This document shows, piece after piece, positions 44,847 to 52,045 of a DNA stretch of 52,045 nucleotides; within the stretch, counting starts at the first letter, position 1; every line of letters starts with the position of its first letter. Location: NCBI GenBank assembly GCA_023128035.1, contig JAGMES010000016.1, positions 1 through 52,045 of the forward strand. Direction: 5' to 3'. The notes under the pieces are model-generated. The model was not told the origin of the DNA. It saw only the letters and a program-made list of their open reading frames with translations, and made no database searches. Source of the DNA: Halanaerobiales bacterium (GTDB taxonomy: Bacteria; Bacillota_F; Halanaerobiia; DY22613). The translations under genes were made by a program, and so were the position numbers.

Positions 44847-45870
44847 TAATATTATTGAAGTAAAAAATCTTAAAAAGTGGTTTCCGATTCGACGTTCTTT
44901 AAACCAAATGGTTAAAGGTGAAAGAAAATGGATCAAGGCGGTTGATGGCGTTACTTTTAATATCAGAAGAGGTGAAATTTTTGGATTAATCGGTGAATCA
45001 GGATGTGGTAAAACTACTACTGGTAAGATGCTGATGAAATTGCATGATCCTTCTGATGGTAAGATGCTTTTTAATGGTGAAGATGTTACTCACGTTAGTA
45101 AGGAGCGTCTTAGACTATATAAAAGAGATGTGCAAATGATATTTCAAGATCCGTACTCTTCTATGAATCCACGTTTTAAAATTAAAGATGTTTTAACTGA
45201 ACCTTTGGTAATTCATAAAATTAAAGGTAATCAGGTAGAGAGAGAGGAGTTAGCTTCTCAAGCATTGAGTGAGGTAAAACTCACTCCACCGAGTGATTTT
45301 TTAGATCGTTTTCCTCATATGCTTAGTGGTGGTCAAAGACAACGTGCGGCTACTGCAAGAACATTGATTCTTTCTCCTAACTTGGTTATTGCTGACGAGC
45401 CAGTATCTATGGTTGACTTATCTACTCGTGCTGAACTTCTTCAGATGATGAAAGATGTTCAACAAGAGCATGGCTTGACATATTTATATATTACTCATGA
45501 CCTTTCAACAGCTCGTTATTTCACTGATAGAATTGCCGTTATGTATTTAGGTAAAATTATTGAGCTGGGTACAGCTGATGAGGTTATTGATAACACATTA
45601 CATCCTTATACTAAGGCTTTGATTGCAGCTGTATGTGAGCCTATCGCTGGTAAGGTAAACAGAATTAAGAAAGTGCCTATTAAAGGTGAGATACCTTCTG
45701 CAGCAAATATTCCTTCAGGTTGCCGTTTCAATCCTCGTTGTTTGTACGCAAAACCTGAGTGTCTTGAAGCTCCAGAACCTGAATTGACTGAAGTAACTGA
45801 GGGTCATTTTGTAGCATGTAGTCGTTATAGGGAAGTAATGAAAGAAGAGAAAAAGATACTTGCAGGCTAA
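44830..45870 (+). CDS. Oligopeptide-type ABC transporter ATPase (DppF-like)
   Basis: 346 residues. Opens with LKKWFPIRRSLNQMVKGERK, usual for the F-type ATPase, then Walker A GLIGESGCGKTTTGK, MIFQDPYSSMNPR, signature LSGGQRQRAATART, Walker B LVIADEPVSMVDLSTR and the C-terminal SGCRFNPRCLYAKPEC. GGAGGTG lies six bases before the ATG, inside the preceding gene. Last gene of the transporter operon. Confidence 0.93.
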   Translation: MTQKHDNIIEVKNLKKWFPIRRSLNQMVKGERKWIKAVDGVTFNIRRGEIFGLIGESGCGKTTTGKMLMKLHDPSDGKMLFNGEDVTHVSKERLRLYKRDVQMIFQDPYSSMNPRFKIKDVLTEPLVIHKIKGNQVEREELASQALSEVKLTPPSDFLDRFPHMLSGGQRQRAATARTLILSPNLVIADEPVSMVDLSTRAELLQMMKDVQQEHGLTYLYITHDLSTARYFTDRIAVMYLGKIIELGTADEVIDNTLHPYTKALIAAVCEPIAGKVNRIKKVPIKGEIPSAANIPSGCRFNPRCLYAKPECLEAPEPELTEVTEGHFVACSRYREVMKEEKKILAG

Positions 45871-45899
45871 AAAAAAGGGAGTTTATCTCTCTTTTTTTT
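45871..45899 (+). terminator. Terminator of the transporter operon
   Basis: AAAAAAGGGAG (45871-45881) pairs with CTCTCTTTTTT (45887-45897) with one wobble, and T run. It directly follows the last stop codon. Confidence 0.85.
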
Positions 45900-45995
45900 A
45901 TGAAAAAATATAAAATGTAGAAGTTATAGAAAAATTAATAAAGAACATTATATCCAACATTTTCTTATACTAATGAGATGGGGATTATATAGACG

Positions 45996-46024
45996 TTGAC
46001 AAGGTATAAATAAAAGTGTATACT
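45996..46024 (+). promoter_or_regulatory. Promoter of second NMO-like gene
   Basis: TTGACA (45996-46001), 17 bases, TATACT (46019-46024), 37 bases before the ATG. Confidence 0.75.
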
Positions 46025-46060
46025 TGGGGTATTATATTATATATCAAAAGGAGATCAATT

Positions 46061-47146
46061 ATGACTTTAAAACCTTTGCTATTAGGTAAATTAGTTGCTG
46101 CAGTTCCAATAATTCAGGGTGGAATGGGTATAGGTATTTCCCGTTCTAAGCTAGCTTCTGCAGTAGCAAATGAAGGCGGAATAGGTGTAATATCAGGTGT
46201 TCAAATTGGTTTTGATGAACCTGATTATGAAGAAAATGTTGATGAGGCAAATGTAAGAGGCCTAAGAAAAGAAATTAGAAAAGCACGTGAGTTAAGTCCT
46301 AAAGGAATTTTAGGGGTTAATCTTTTAGTGGCTATGAATAATTACAAAGAAATGGTAAAGGCAGCAATTGAGGAAAAGGTTAATGTAATTATTTCTGGAG
46401 CTGGTTTGCCCAAAAATCTTCCTGATCTAATTAAAGGTTCAAGCATTAAAATTGCACCAATTGTATCTTCAGGAAAGGCAGCCAGATTAATATCAAAATT
46501 ATGGGATTCAAAGCATGGATATGTTCCTGATGCAGTGATTGTGGAAGGTCCTGAGGCTGGAGGACATTTAGGTTTTACGGTAGACCAACTTAAACGTTTT
46601 CCAAAAATCGAATTAACTGATATTGTAAAAGATGTTATAGAAGTTCTCAAGCCATTCCAAGAAAAATATAAAAAAATGATACCTGTAATTGCCGCAGGAG
46701 GAATTTTTGATGGAGCAGATATAGCTAAGTTTTTAAAATTAGGTGCATCAGGAGTACAATTAGGTACAAGATTTGTAGTTACTGATGAATGTGATGCAGA
46801 TATAAAATATAAAGAGGCTTATATAAATTCAAAAAAAGAAGAAATTCAACTAGTAAAAAGCCCTGTAGGATTACCAGGAAGAGCGATTCGTAATGAGTTT
46901 GTTAAAAAGTTGGAAGCAGGAAATATAATGGTTAAAAAATGTTATAATTGCTTAAAAACATGCGATCTGGAGAGTGCTCCATACTGTATTAATCAAGCTC
47001 TTATTCGCGCTGTAAAAGGAGATATTCAAGGTGGTCTAATATTTGCTGGAAGTAATGCAGGTCGGGTTGACAGAATAATATCTGTTAGAGAGCTTATGCA
47101 TCAATTAATAAGGGAAACAGAAGAAAGATTGTGTGAATGTTTTTAA
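46061..47146 (+). CDS. Nitronate monooxygenase-like flavoprotein, paralogue
   Basis: 361 residues. AAAAGGAG six bases before ATG 46061; an upstream frame (from 46016) overlaps the promoter and is rejected. Closely related to the minus-strand gene at 33514-34605: PIIQGGMGIGISRSKLA, ISGAGLPKNLPDL, VEGPEAGGHLGFTV, IPVIAAGGIFDGADIAKFL and GVQLGTRFVVTDECDADI. The same C-terminal CYNCLKTCDLESAPYC motif (C-x2-C-x3-C-x7-C) is kept, so this cysteine set is conserved within the subfamily. Monocistronic, with its own promoter and terminator. Confidence 0.82.
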   Translation: MTLKPLLLGKLVAAVPIIQGGMGIGISRSKLASAVANEGGIGVISGVQIGFDEPDYEENVDEANVRGLRKEIRKARELSPKGILGVNLLVAMNNYKEMVKAAIEEKVNVIISGAGLPKNLPDLIKGSSIKIAPIVSSGKAARLISKLWDSKHGYVPDAVIVEGPEAGGHLGFTVDQLKRFPKIELTDIVKDVIEVLKPFQEKYKKMIPVIAAGGIFDGADIAKFLKLGASGVQLGTRFVVTDECDADIKYKEAYINSKKEEIQLVKSPVGLPGRAIRNEFVKKLEAGNIMVKKCYNCLKTCDLESAPYCINQALIRAVKGDIQGGLIFAGSNAGRVDRIISVRELMHQLIRETEERLCECF

Positions 47147-47157
47147 AGTTAAAGATT

Positions 47158-47184
47158 AATCGCCCTCTGGGGCGATTTTTTTTT
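47158..47184 (+). terminator. Terminator after second NMO-like gene
   Basis: AATCGCC (47158-47164) pairs with GGCGATT (47171-47177) and is followed by a T run. Confidence 0.85.
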
Positions 47185-47326
47185 AATCAGAATTTATCAC
47201 TTTCATTTATTAAACAAAATATAATAAAGTAATAATATCTAATTTTCCACATTAATATAATATAAGAAGGAGAGTTGATTCGGTATAGGTTTGTGTAAAA
47301 AGAAATTTCAGAAAGGGGGCTAAGCG

Positions 47327-49255
47327 TTGGAAAACAAAAAAATAAATTTTCAAGAGTTGATTCTAAAAGAGCGACAAGAAAATAAAGTGAATGATTTCAA
47401 AGGAACATTTCTGGATTATTTGGAGGTAATATATAGAAATCCTAATGAAGCTAAATTGTCTCATGAACGAATCTATGACACGATAGTAAGTCAAGATGTT
47501 AATGTAATCAAAACAGAAGAAAATCCTAGACTTCGGAGAATTCATGGTAATGATACTATTAAAAAGTATAATTTTTTTGAAAATTTTTATGGCATAGATA
47601 AAACTATTATGAAAATAGTACGTTTTTTTCACTCAGCTGCTATGAAAGGTGAAGAATCACGACAGGTTTTATATTTAGTTGGACCAGTGGGATCAGGTAA
47701 ATCTTCATTAGTTGAAACTGTGAAAAAAAGATTAGAAGAATTACCACCAATTTACGCTCTGGAAGGTTGTCCAATGCGTGAAGAACCATTACATTTGATT
47801 CCAAAAAATGTTAGGCATAAATTTGAAGAGATTTTAGGAATAAAAATTGAAGGAGAGTTATGCCCAGTCTGTCGTTATCGTTTGAAGCATGAATTTAATG
47901 ATAACTATGAACAGTTTCCAGTTGCCTCTATTGGGTTTTCTATCCTTTCTCGTAAGGGCATCGGAGTCGTTCCACCAGTGGATCCAAATAATCAGGATAC
48001 ATCTGTATTAATTGGATCAGTTGATATTTCTAAACTGGATTTGTTTTCAGAAGATGATCCTAGAGTTTTTTCTTTAAATGGTGCATTTAATGTGGGAAAT
48101 CGTGGATTGGTGGAATTTATAGAGGTCTTTAAAAATGATGTCGAATACTTACATACTATGATTACAGCAACTCAAGAAAAATCAATTCCTTCACCTGGAA
48201 AGGGGTCTATGATATATTTTGATGGTCTAATTATTGCCCATTCTAATGAGGCTGAATGGAATAAATTTAAATCTGATCATACTAATGAAGCTATCTTAGA
48301 TAGAATTGTAAAAATTGAGGTATCATATTGCTTAGAGTTGAGTGAAGAGGAAAAAATTTATAAAAAGATATTAAATTTAAGCAACTTTAATGCTCATATT
48401 GCGCCTCATACTATCAAAATTGCTTCAATGTTTGCAATTTTAAGTAGACTAAAACCATCTAAAGTAGATTCGCTGACAAAATTAAAAATATATAATGGTG
48501 AAGAGATAGTTGAAAATGGAACGATGAAGCGGGTTGATATAATGGAACTTAAAGAAGAAGCACAAAGAGAAGGGATGACAGGAATTTCACCTAGATTTAT
48601 CATGAAAGCTTTAGATAATTGTCTATCTGAATCAGAACATAACTGTATTAACCCTTTGTCTGTGTTAGAAGCATTAATCAAAGCAGTAAAAGAATTGGCT
48701 ATATCTGATGATGAGAAAAAAAGATATCTTGGATTTTTGCAGGATTCAATCAAAAAAGAATATAATAAAATATTACAAAATGAAGTGACGAAAGCTTTTG
48801 TTGTTGGTTATAGAGAACAGGCTGAGCATCTGTTTAATAATTATCTGGATCATGCAGAAGCTTTTGTGAACAAGACAAAGATTAAAGATAATAATACTAG
48901 AGAGGAATTAGAACCTGATAATACTTTTTTGCGTTCTATTGAAGAACAGATTGGAATTACTGGTACAGCGGCTAAAGGGTTTAGGCAGGATGTAACATCT
49001 TATATGTTTTCATTAATGAGAAAAGGAATGAAAGTAGACTATTACTCATATGAGCCATTGAAAGAAGCCATTGAAAAAAAATTAACTGCTTCTGTGAAAG
49101 AATTATCTAGAGTTATTACACAAGCGAAGGTAAGGGATGAGGATCAGGGTAAAAAATATAATGCTATGGTTGAAGAGATGAAGCGTAATGGCTATTGTGA
49201 TCACTGTTGCAATGTAATTCTTAAATTTGCGGCAAATAATCTCTGGAAGGATTAA
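47327..49255 (+). CDS. prkA: PrkA-type AAA+ protein (serine kinase/protease)
   Basis: TTG start after GAAAGGGGG. 642 residues, the normal length. Contains the AAA+ P-loop LVGPVGSGKSSLVETV (about 121-136), the Cys pair segment ELCPVCRYRL and the internal FSILSRKGIGVVPPVDPNNQ, all characteristic of PrkA. The C-terminal half holds the kinase-like region (ISPRFIMKALDNCLSESEHN). In Bacillus PrkA supports sporulation gene expression. It forms an operon with yhbH and spoVR, 11 bases apart. Confidence 0.92.
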   Translation: MENKKINFQELILKERQENKVNDFKGTFLDYLEVIYRNPNEAKLSHERIYDTIVSQDVNVIKTEENPRLRRIHGNDTIKKYNFFENFYGIDKTIMKIVRFFHSAAMKGEESRQVLYLVGPVGSGKSSLVETVKKRLEELPPIYALEGCPMREEPLHLIPKNVRHKFEEILGIKIEGELCPVCRYRLKHEFNDNYEQFPVASIGFSILSRKGIGVVPPVDPNNQDTSVLIGSVDISKLDLFSEDDPRVFSLNGAFNVGNRGLVEFIEVFKNDVEYLHTMITATQEKSIPSPGKGSMIYFDGLIIAHSNEAEWNKFKSDHTNEAILDRIVKIEVSYCLELSEEEKIYKKILNLSNFNAHIAPHTIKIASMFAILSRLKPSKVDSLTKLKIYNGEEIVENGTMKRVDIMELKEEAQREGMTGISPRFIMKALDNCLSESEHNCINPLSVLEALIKAVKELAISDDEKKRYLGFLQDSIKKEYNKILQNEVTKAFVVGYREQAEHLFNNYLDHAEAFVNKTKIKDNNTREELEPDNTFLRSIEEQIGITGTAAKGFRQDVTSYMFSLMRKGMKVDYYSYEPLKEAIEKKLTASVKELSRVITQAKVRDEDQGKKYNAMVEEMKRNGYCDHCCNVILKFAANNLWKD

Positions 49256-49266
49256 GAGGTGATCTG

Positions 49267-50424
49267 ATGGGTGTTTTTAGAGAATATCATAATACCGGAA
49301 AAGATCGTTCTCAAGAGGATCGGAGACGTCACCGTGAATTAGTGGAGGACGCAATAAAGAAGAATATTGGGGACATAATTGCCGAAGAAAATATTATTGG
49401 TCAAAACAAAGAAAAGAAGATTAAAATACCAATAAAAGGTATTAAGGAGTATCGTTTTATTCATGGAATCAACGGGCAAGGGGTAAGTACAGGGACTGGG
49501 GAAGAACAACGAGGTGATAGGATTACCAAAAAACAGCGCCAGTTAGGGCAAGGAAATGGAGATCAAGCAGGTAATAATGAGGGAGAAGATATTTATGAGA
49601 CTGAGATCACCATTGAAGATTTAGTGAATTATCTTTTTGAAAATTTAGATCTTCCTTTTATGGAGAGAAAAAAGCTATCTCAATTGGAGACAGAGAGAAC
49701 ATTTAAAAAGTCTGGATACAAGCGAAAAGGCGTTCCTCCTCGTTTTGCTAAAAAGCGAACAGTTGTTGAAAAGATTAAGAGAAAAAAAGCGTATATTCGT
49801 TCACATGAAGATTTAGATGATGATAAAAGATTTCCCTTTCATAATGAAGATATACGTTATTATCGAGTAAAAGAAGAACAGAGAAGAGAATCAAATGCTG
49901 TGGTTATTTGTATTATGGATACATCAGGTTCTATGGATCAAACGAAAAAATATTTAGCACGTAGTTTCTATTTTTTGCTTTATCAATTTATCCTTATGAA
50001 ATATCAAAACATTGAGATCGTATTTATTGCTCATTCAACGACTGCTAAAGAAGTGACTGAGGACGAATTTTTTCATAAAGGAGAGTCAGGAGGTACTTAT
50101 ATTAGTAGTGGCTATGGGAAGGCTTTAAAAGTAATCGAAGAACGTTATGATCCTTCATATTGGAATGTTTATTGCTTTCATTGTAGTGATGGTGACAATT
50201 GGAGAGAAGATAACGAACGAGCAGTTGAAAATGCGAAGAAACTCTGTCAAATATGCAACTTATTTGGCTATGGAGAGATAAAGTCAACTAATTTTAGTGT
50301 AATGAAATCTCTTTATACAAAAAGCCTTAAAGAGTATAATAATTTTTCTCTTGTGATAATTTCGAAGAAAGAAGATATTTGGCCATCCTTCAAAAAGATG
50401 TTGGAGAACGATAAAGAAGGGTAG
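49267..50424 (+). CDS. yhbH: YhbH/YeaH family protein (DUF444)
   Basis: 385 residues. AGAGGTG precedes the ATG. Contains an N-terminal charged stretch, RFIHGINGQGVSTGTGEEQR, and a VWA-like core with the MIDAS motif DTSGSMDQ (about 219-226). HSTTAKEVTEDEFFHKGESG and GGTYISSGYGKAL follow. Regularly co-transcribed with prkA and spoVR in Firmicutes and gammaproteobacteria. Molecular role not established. Confidence 0.92.
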   Translation: MGVFREYHNTGKDRSQEDRRRHRELVEDAIKKNIGDIIAEENIIGQNKEKKIKIPIKGIKEYRFIHGINGQGVSTGTGEEQRGDRITKKQRQLGQGNGDQAGNNEGEDIYETEITIEDLVNYLFENLDLPFMERKKLSQLETERTFKKSGYKRKGVPPRFAKKRTVVEKIKRKKAYIRSHEDLDDDKRFPFHNEDIRYYRVKEEQRRESNAVVICIMDTSGSMDQTKKYLARSFYFLLYQFILMKYQNIEIVFIAHSTTAKEVTEDEFFHKGESGGTYISSGYGKALKVIEERYDPSYWNVYCFHCSDGDNWREDNERAVENAKKLCQICNLFGYGEIKSTNFSVMKSLYTKSLKEYNNFSLVIISKKEDIWPSFKKMLENDKEG

Positions 50425-50433
50425 GGGAGTAAG

Positions 50434-51813
50434 ATGGAATTTAGTATTTCTGAGCTCATAGAATGGAATCAGAGGATTGAAGATATTGCTAAAGAGGTAG
50501 GACTAGATTATTTTCCACAAGAATTTGAAATTTGTTCATACGAAGATATGATCTGCTATGAAGCATACGCAGGAATGCCATCCTACTATCCTCATTGGAG
50601 TTTTGGCAAAGCCTATGAGCGAATAAAAACTTTTTACAGATATAATTTAACTGGATTATCCTATGAAATGGTGATTAATTCTAATCCTTGTATAGCATAT
50701 TTGATGAAAGATAACTCTTTATTGTTGCAAATTTTAACGATTGCTCATGTTTATGGACATAATGATTTTTTTAAAAATAATCGTCTTTTTAAAGAAGGAA
50801 CTAGGGCGGACTATACAGTAGAGATGTTTAAAAATCATGCTGATCGGATTCGGAGTTATATAAAAGATCCAGGGATTGGTTATGAAAAAGTTGAAAGAAT
50901 TTTAAATACTGCTCATGCCTTAAAATTTCAGACATCAAGGGTTATTGGAGAAAAAAAACTTACTAGAAAGGAACAGATTAAAAGGATTCAGGATAAATAT
51001 CAACCAAAACCTAAAGAATTTTGGCTATTAGATGAAAAAAAAGAAGAGGAGTTTCCTGATTTGACAAGAATTCCTCTTGAACCCGAAGAAGATTTTTTAA
51101 ACTTTTTCATTGAATATGGTGATTTAGAAGATTGGGAAAAAGACATTTTGGAGATTGTTGCAACAGAGGCACGTTATTTTATTCCACAGATTGAAACGAA
51201 GATTATGAATGAAGGCTGGGCAAGTTTTTGGCATTATCAGATTTTGCATAAGCTGATCCTTGATCAAGGAAAGCATTTAGACTTCTTAAAGAGACATAAT
51301 TTAGTAATATGTCCTGTTGAGGGAGGTTTAAATCCCTATTATCTAGGTTTTAAAATTTTTGAAGATATTAAAAAAAGATATCCTGATCAACCTGAAAAAA
51401 TCTTTGAAGTTCGAGAATGGGAGAGGGATGAATCTTTTATTCGAAAATATCTTACATTTGACTTAATAAGAGAGATGAAGTTGTTAAAGTATGATGAGAA
51501 AGAAAGGTATTATGTAATTACCGAAGTTGCAGATGAAGATGGTTGGAAAGAGATTAGAAATACTTTTGCTAGCTCTGTTGGAATGAATCGAATACCAGTG
51601 ATTAAGATTATTGAAGCGTCAAAGAAAAATCAGGGACTTTATCTTGAACACGAATATATTGGAAAGGAAATAGAAGTGAAATATGCCTCAGAAACTTTGA
51701 AATATATAACTGATTTATGGGGCGGGCCAGTTTACTTAAAAACAATAATTCAAGGTGTACCTAAAATGATGGTCTGTGATGAACGTAAGAGAGTGAGTTA
51801 TAGAACACTTTAA
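50434..51813 (+). CDS. spoVR: SpoVR family protein
   Basis: 459 residues. ATG after GGGGAG. Shows YEAYAGMPSYYPHWSFGKAY, LTIAHVYGHNDFFKNNRLF, MNEGWASFWHYQI and NPYYLGFKIFEDIKKRYPD, all typical of SpoVR. In Bacillus it contributes to spore cortex formation. Third gene of the trio, ended by a long terminator. Confidence 0.94.
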   Translation: MEFSISELIEWNQRIEDIAKEVGLDYFPQEFEICSYEDMICYEAYAGMPSYYPHWSFGKAYERIKTFYRYNLTGLSYEMVINSNPCIAYLMKDNSLLLQILTIAHVYGHNDFFKNNRLFKEGTRADYTVEMFKNHADRIRSYIKDPGIGYEKVERILNTAHALKFQTSRVIGEKKLTRKEQIKRIQDKYQPKPKEFWLLDEKKEEEFPDLTRIPLEPEEDFLNFFIEYGDLEDWEKDILEIVATEARYFIPQIETKIMNEGWASFWHYQILHKLILDQGKHLDFLKRHNLVICPVEGGLNPYYLGFKIFEDIKKRYPDQPEKIFEVREWERDESFIRKYLTFDLIREMKLLKYDEKERYYVITEVADEDGWKEIRNTFASSVGMNRIPVIKIIEASKKNQGLYLEHEYIGKEIEVKYASETLKYITDLWGGPVYLKTIIQGVPKMMVCDERKRVSYRTL

Positions 51814-51815
51814 AT

Positions 51816-51888
51816 AAAGAGAAGGATAGTAAAATGAGTAACTAGAAATAAATTTGGTGTTACTCGATTTTCTATCCTTTTCTTTTTT
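51816..51888 (+). terminator. Long-stem terminator of prkA operon
   Basis: The segment from 51817 (AAGAGAAGGATAG...ATGAGTAAC, to 51843) pairs with 51859-51888 (GTTACTC...CTATCCTTTTCTTTTTT) with few mismatches. The 157 bases after it to the window end hold no gene that I can support. Confidence 0.8.
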
Positions 51889-52045
51889 AAGATGATAATT
51901 GTGTAAAATGAATTTTTGTTCTAGTGTAAAACAGCTCTAACGAGTAAAAATTTATCCAATCAATAAAACAGAAAATTTATCTTCGTGTAAATGTTAAATT
52001 TTACCATTTGAGTTCTGAGATTTTTTTTGAAAAAAGACTACAGCA

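Noticed and set aside
46016..46060. Upstream extension of the second NMO-like gene
   Set aside because: It overlaps the -10 box at 46019-46024; ATG 46061 has AAAAGGAG.
48406..48753. 115-codon minus-strand frame
   Set aside because: It is antisense to prkA, with no signal of its own.
1..52045. tRNA, rRNA and CRISPR arrays
   Set aside because: I looked for cloverleaf-type segments, rRNA words and regularly spaced repeats and found none.

Overview
This window reads as chromosomal DNA of a low-GC, anaerobic, endospore-forming Firmicute. The base composition is AT-rich, ribosome binding sites are of the AGGAGG type, promoters look like TTGACA-N17-TATAAT, cobalamin is made by the oxygen-independent (cbi) route, and the window ends with the sporulation-linked trio prkA-yhbH-spoVR. 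An affiliation near Halanaerobiales/Clostridia is my inference; there is no rRNA or tRNA here to test it.

Layout. (1) 1-6650 is a decayed region. It holds a cobalamin-riboswitch remnant, a broken MFS transporter, a radical SAM/SPASM maturase that has lost its SAM-binding part, an ABC ATPase truncated by an IS110-like fragment, one intact ABC-2 type permease, a hydrolase tail and several IS fragments. (2) 6655-20472 is a long operon under a cobalamin riboswitch and terminator: cbiA, cbiP, cbiB, cobD, a pduX-like kinase, cbiC, cbiD, cbiE, cbiT, a cbiX stub, cbiL, cbiF, cbiG, cbiH, cbiJ and a cobO remnant. (3) 20540-23894 is a second riboswitch-controlled unit, btuF-btuC-btuD, for corrinoid uptake. 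(4) 23926-25902 holds an HD-GYP phosphodiesterase with a Fur-box-like site on its promoter, and a ThyX-like protein with an altered signature motif. (5) 26172-29240 is a graveyard of defence-like genes: an ATPase without Walker A, a broken PD-(D/E)xK-like nuclease and a gutted HsdR-like helicase. (6) 29394-38234 holds a large secreted protein, broken tetR and esterase genes, a nitronate monooxygenase-like gene on the minus strand, an operon of three tiny ORFs, a 27-bp perfect inverted repeat, a frameshifted rhodanese and a beta-propeller membrane protein. (7) 38753-45899 is an oligopeptide-type ABC transporter with an oversized binding protein and an oversized DppC-type permease. (8) 45996-51888 holds a second nitronate monooxygenase-like gene and prkA-yhbH-spoVR.

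How it works together. The two riboswitches let B12 itself shut down de novo synthesis and corrinoid import. The synthesis operon covers methylations, ring contraction, a,c-diamide and amide formation and the aminopropanol arm. Its chelatase (cbiX) and adenosyltransferase (cobO) are reduced to stubs, so those two steps must come from elsewhere or the pathway is incomplete.

The most striking global signal is gene decay by internal deletion. cobO, the HsdR-like gene, the esterase, the radical SAM gene and cbiX keep recognisable ends or parts while the middle or remainder is gone. The best candidates for something undescribed are the three-small-ORF operon (34877-35424), the ThyX variant, the NMO-like pair with a conserved four-cysteine motif, and the enlarged peptide transporter.
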